Part shown: piece by piece, positions 63,080 to 64,000 of the stretch
Numbering within the stretch: position 1 is the first letter of the stretch
Layout: every line of letters starts with the position of its first letter
The notes under the pieces: model-generated
Database searches by the model: none
What the model was told of the DNA's origin: nothing
What the model saw: the letters and a program-made list of their open reading frames with translations, nothing else
NCBI RefSeq assembly: GCF_900102875.1
Contig: NZ_FNGH01000012.1
Coordinates: 1-64,000 of the forward strand
DNA length: 64,000 bases
Reading direction: 5' to 3'
Origin: Franzmannia pantelleriensis
GTDB lineage: Bacteria > Pseudomonadota > Gammaproteobacteria > Pseudomonadales > Halomonadaceae
Position numbers and translations under genes: made by a program

Positions 63080-63979
63080 ATGGCCCACGCCGATCTCAAC
63101 CTGGTGCGCACCTTCGTGCTGCTCTACGAGACCCGCAGCGTGACCCTCACCGCCCAGCGGCTGTTCGTCACCCAGCCGTCCGTCAGCTACGCCCTGAGCC
63201 GGCTGCGCGAACAGTTCGACGACCGCCTGTTCGTGCGCGGCCGCAATGGCATGGAGCCCACTGTGACCGCCCGCCAGCTCTACCCTGCCCTACGCGACGG
63301 CCTGCAGCAGCTCGAGGCGACCCTGGCCAGCGGGCGCGACTTCAACCCGGCCAGCTGCACGCGGCGTTTTCGCCTGGCGCTCACCGACCTGGGGGAGATG
63401 TCGCTGCTGCCCAGGATCCTGCCGCGGCTACACGCAGAGGCACCCGGTATTGAGCTCGAGGTGGTGGCGCTGGAGATCGACCGCGCCAGCGACTGGCTGG
63501 CCAGCGGCAAGGTCAATGCGGTGATCTGCAGCCGCCCGCTGAACGCCGCCGACGTCGACCGACGCGCACTCTTCGAGGATCGCTACGTGTGCCTCAGCGA
63601 TCCACAGGCGCTGGGTGGCGAGCCCCTCGACCTGGCACGCTTCAGCGCCGGACGGCATGTGGTCGTGGCTTCGGCCTCCGGTCATGACCTGGCCGACGAG
63701 GTGATGCGGCGCGACGGCATCGAGCGCAAGGTCAGCCTGGAGATTCCGCACTTCTCGGTGCTACCGCAGATCCTCCAGGGCAGCGACCTGCTGGCGATCC
63801 TGCCGGCACAGATCGCCAGCGACTTCGCCGCACGCTCATCGCTAGTGGTCAGCGAACTCCCCTTCCCGGTACCTCCCTTCGAGGTAGCGCTCTACTACCA
63901 GACCGGTGCCGAGCGCGCCCCCGCCCAGCGCTGGTTCTACGAGGGCATCGTCGCGGCGATTGGCGATCAGCACGCGTGA
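63080..63979 (+). CDS. LysR family transcriptional regulator
   Basis: The 299-aa protein has the helix-turn-helix DLNLVRTFVLLYETRSVTLT, QRLFVTQPSVSYALSRLREQ and an effector domain with ASDWLASGKVNAVICSRPLN. The start at 63080 has GGGAGCG upstream, better than the ATG at 63059. It is divergent from mdlC, with 126 bases between, and so probably controls the mdlC-dctP operon. The effector may be benzoylformate, mandelate or a related acid; this is inferred from position only. Confidence 0.87.
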   Translation: MAHADLNLVRTFVLLYETRSVTLTAQRLFVTQPSVSYALSRLREQFDDRLFVRGRNGMEPTVTARQLYPALRDGLQQLEATLASGRDFNPASCTRRFRLALTDLGEMSLLPRILPRLHAEAPGIELEVVALEIDRASDWLASGKVNAVICSRPLNAADVDRRALFEDRYVCLSDPQALGGEPLDLARFSAGRHVVVASASGHDLADEVMRRDGIERKVSLEIPHFSVLPQILQGSDLLAILPAQIASDFAARSSLVVSELPFPVPPFEVALYYQTGAERAPAQRWFYEGIVAAIGDQHA

Positions 63980-64000
63980 GGCCTGGAGCCGCCTTCCAAA

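Overview
The window is high-GC gammaproteobacterial DNA, most likely from the Halomonadaceae (Halomonas or a close relative). This rests on gene content: a ben/cat/pob/pca/van aromatic catabolic cluster, several TRAP transporters, a glutathione-formaldehyde pair, a LysR/DadA pair under a glycine riboswitch, and overall codon use. No genome comparison was possible, so the taxon is an inference. I saw no rRNA, tRNA, CRISPR array or transposase gene.

Layout. 1-1250: end of frmA plus a gfa-like gene (formaldehyde detoxification, useful beside an O-demethylase). 1272-6928: M20 amidohydrolase, sodium:solute symporter with DUF3311 partner, a DadA-like FAD oxidoreductase behind a tandem glycine riboswitch, and a divergent LysR gene. 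6869-17039: benzoate/catechol block on the minus strand, catB-catC-catA-benA-benB-benC-benD plus two BenE-type carriers, with divergent catR. 17030-20182: an enoyl-CoA hydratase-like gene and pobA with divergent pobR. 20340-24063: enoyl-CoA hydratase, SDR dehydrogenase and acyl-CoA dehydrogenase, a beta-oxidation set. 24132-24764: a VapBC module whose toxin gene carries an in-frame stop. 24755-34187: two TRAP transporters bracketing a thiolase and a CoA-transferase. 34402-40910: a 43-aa gene, tannase/feruloyl esterase, porin, hotdog thioesterase, hydroxycinnamoyl-CoA ligase and divergent MarR regulator. 40942-49471: aldehyde dehydrogenase with a third TRAP system, vanR, and vanA-vanB plus an orphan TRAP binding protein. 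49624-55864: VgrG-Rhs fusion with a polymorphic C-terminal tail and a small membrane protein as candidate immunity factor. 56006-60205: pcaHG and pcaQ, separated by a PIN / XRE-ImmA toxin-antitoxin-like pair. 60280-63979: benzoylformate decarboxylase, another orphan TRAP binding protein and a divergent LysR gene.

How it fits together. Plant phenolics are released (esterase), cross the outer membrane (porin) and enter through TRAP or BenE carriers. Hydroxycinnamates are activated by the ligase and probably shortened by CoA-dependent beta-oxidation (hydratase, SDR, thiolase, thioesterase) to 4-hydroxybenzoate or vanillate. PobA and VanAB turn these into protocatechuate for PcaHG. Benzoylformate goes through MdlC to benzaldehyde, then benzoate, then BenABCD to catechol, and CatABC onward. 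The genes after the enol-lactone (catD/pcaD, pcaIJ, pcaF) and pcaB/pcaC are absent, so the route must finish elsewhere in the genome.

Most notable: (i) three closely related TRAP binding proteins in three different catabolic operons, only one of them with membrane subunits; (ii) a likely MarR operator repeated at five promoters; (iii) textbook-like VanR, PcaQ and CatM/BenM sites, the PcaQ site overlapping the end of a toxin gene; (iv) a VgrG-Rhs-toxin fusion; (v) a glycine riboswitch beside a hippurate-hydrolase-like gene and the benzoate cluster.
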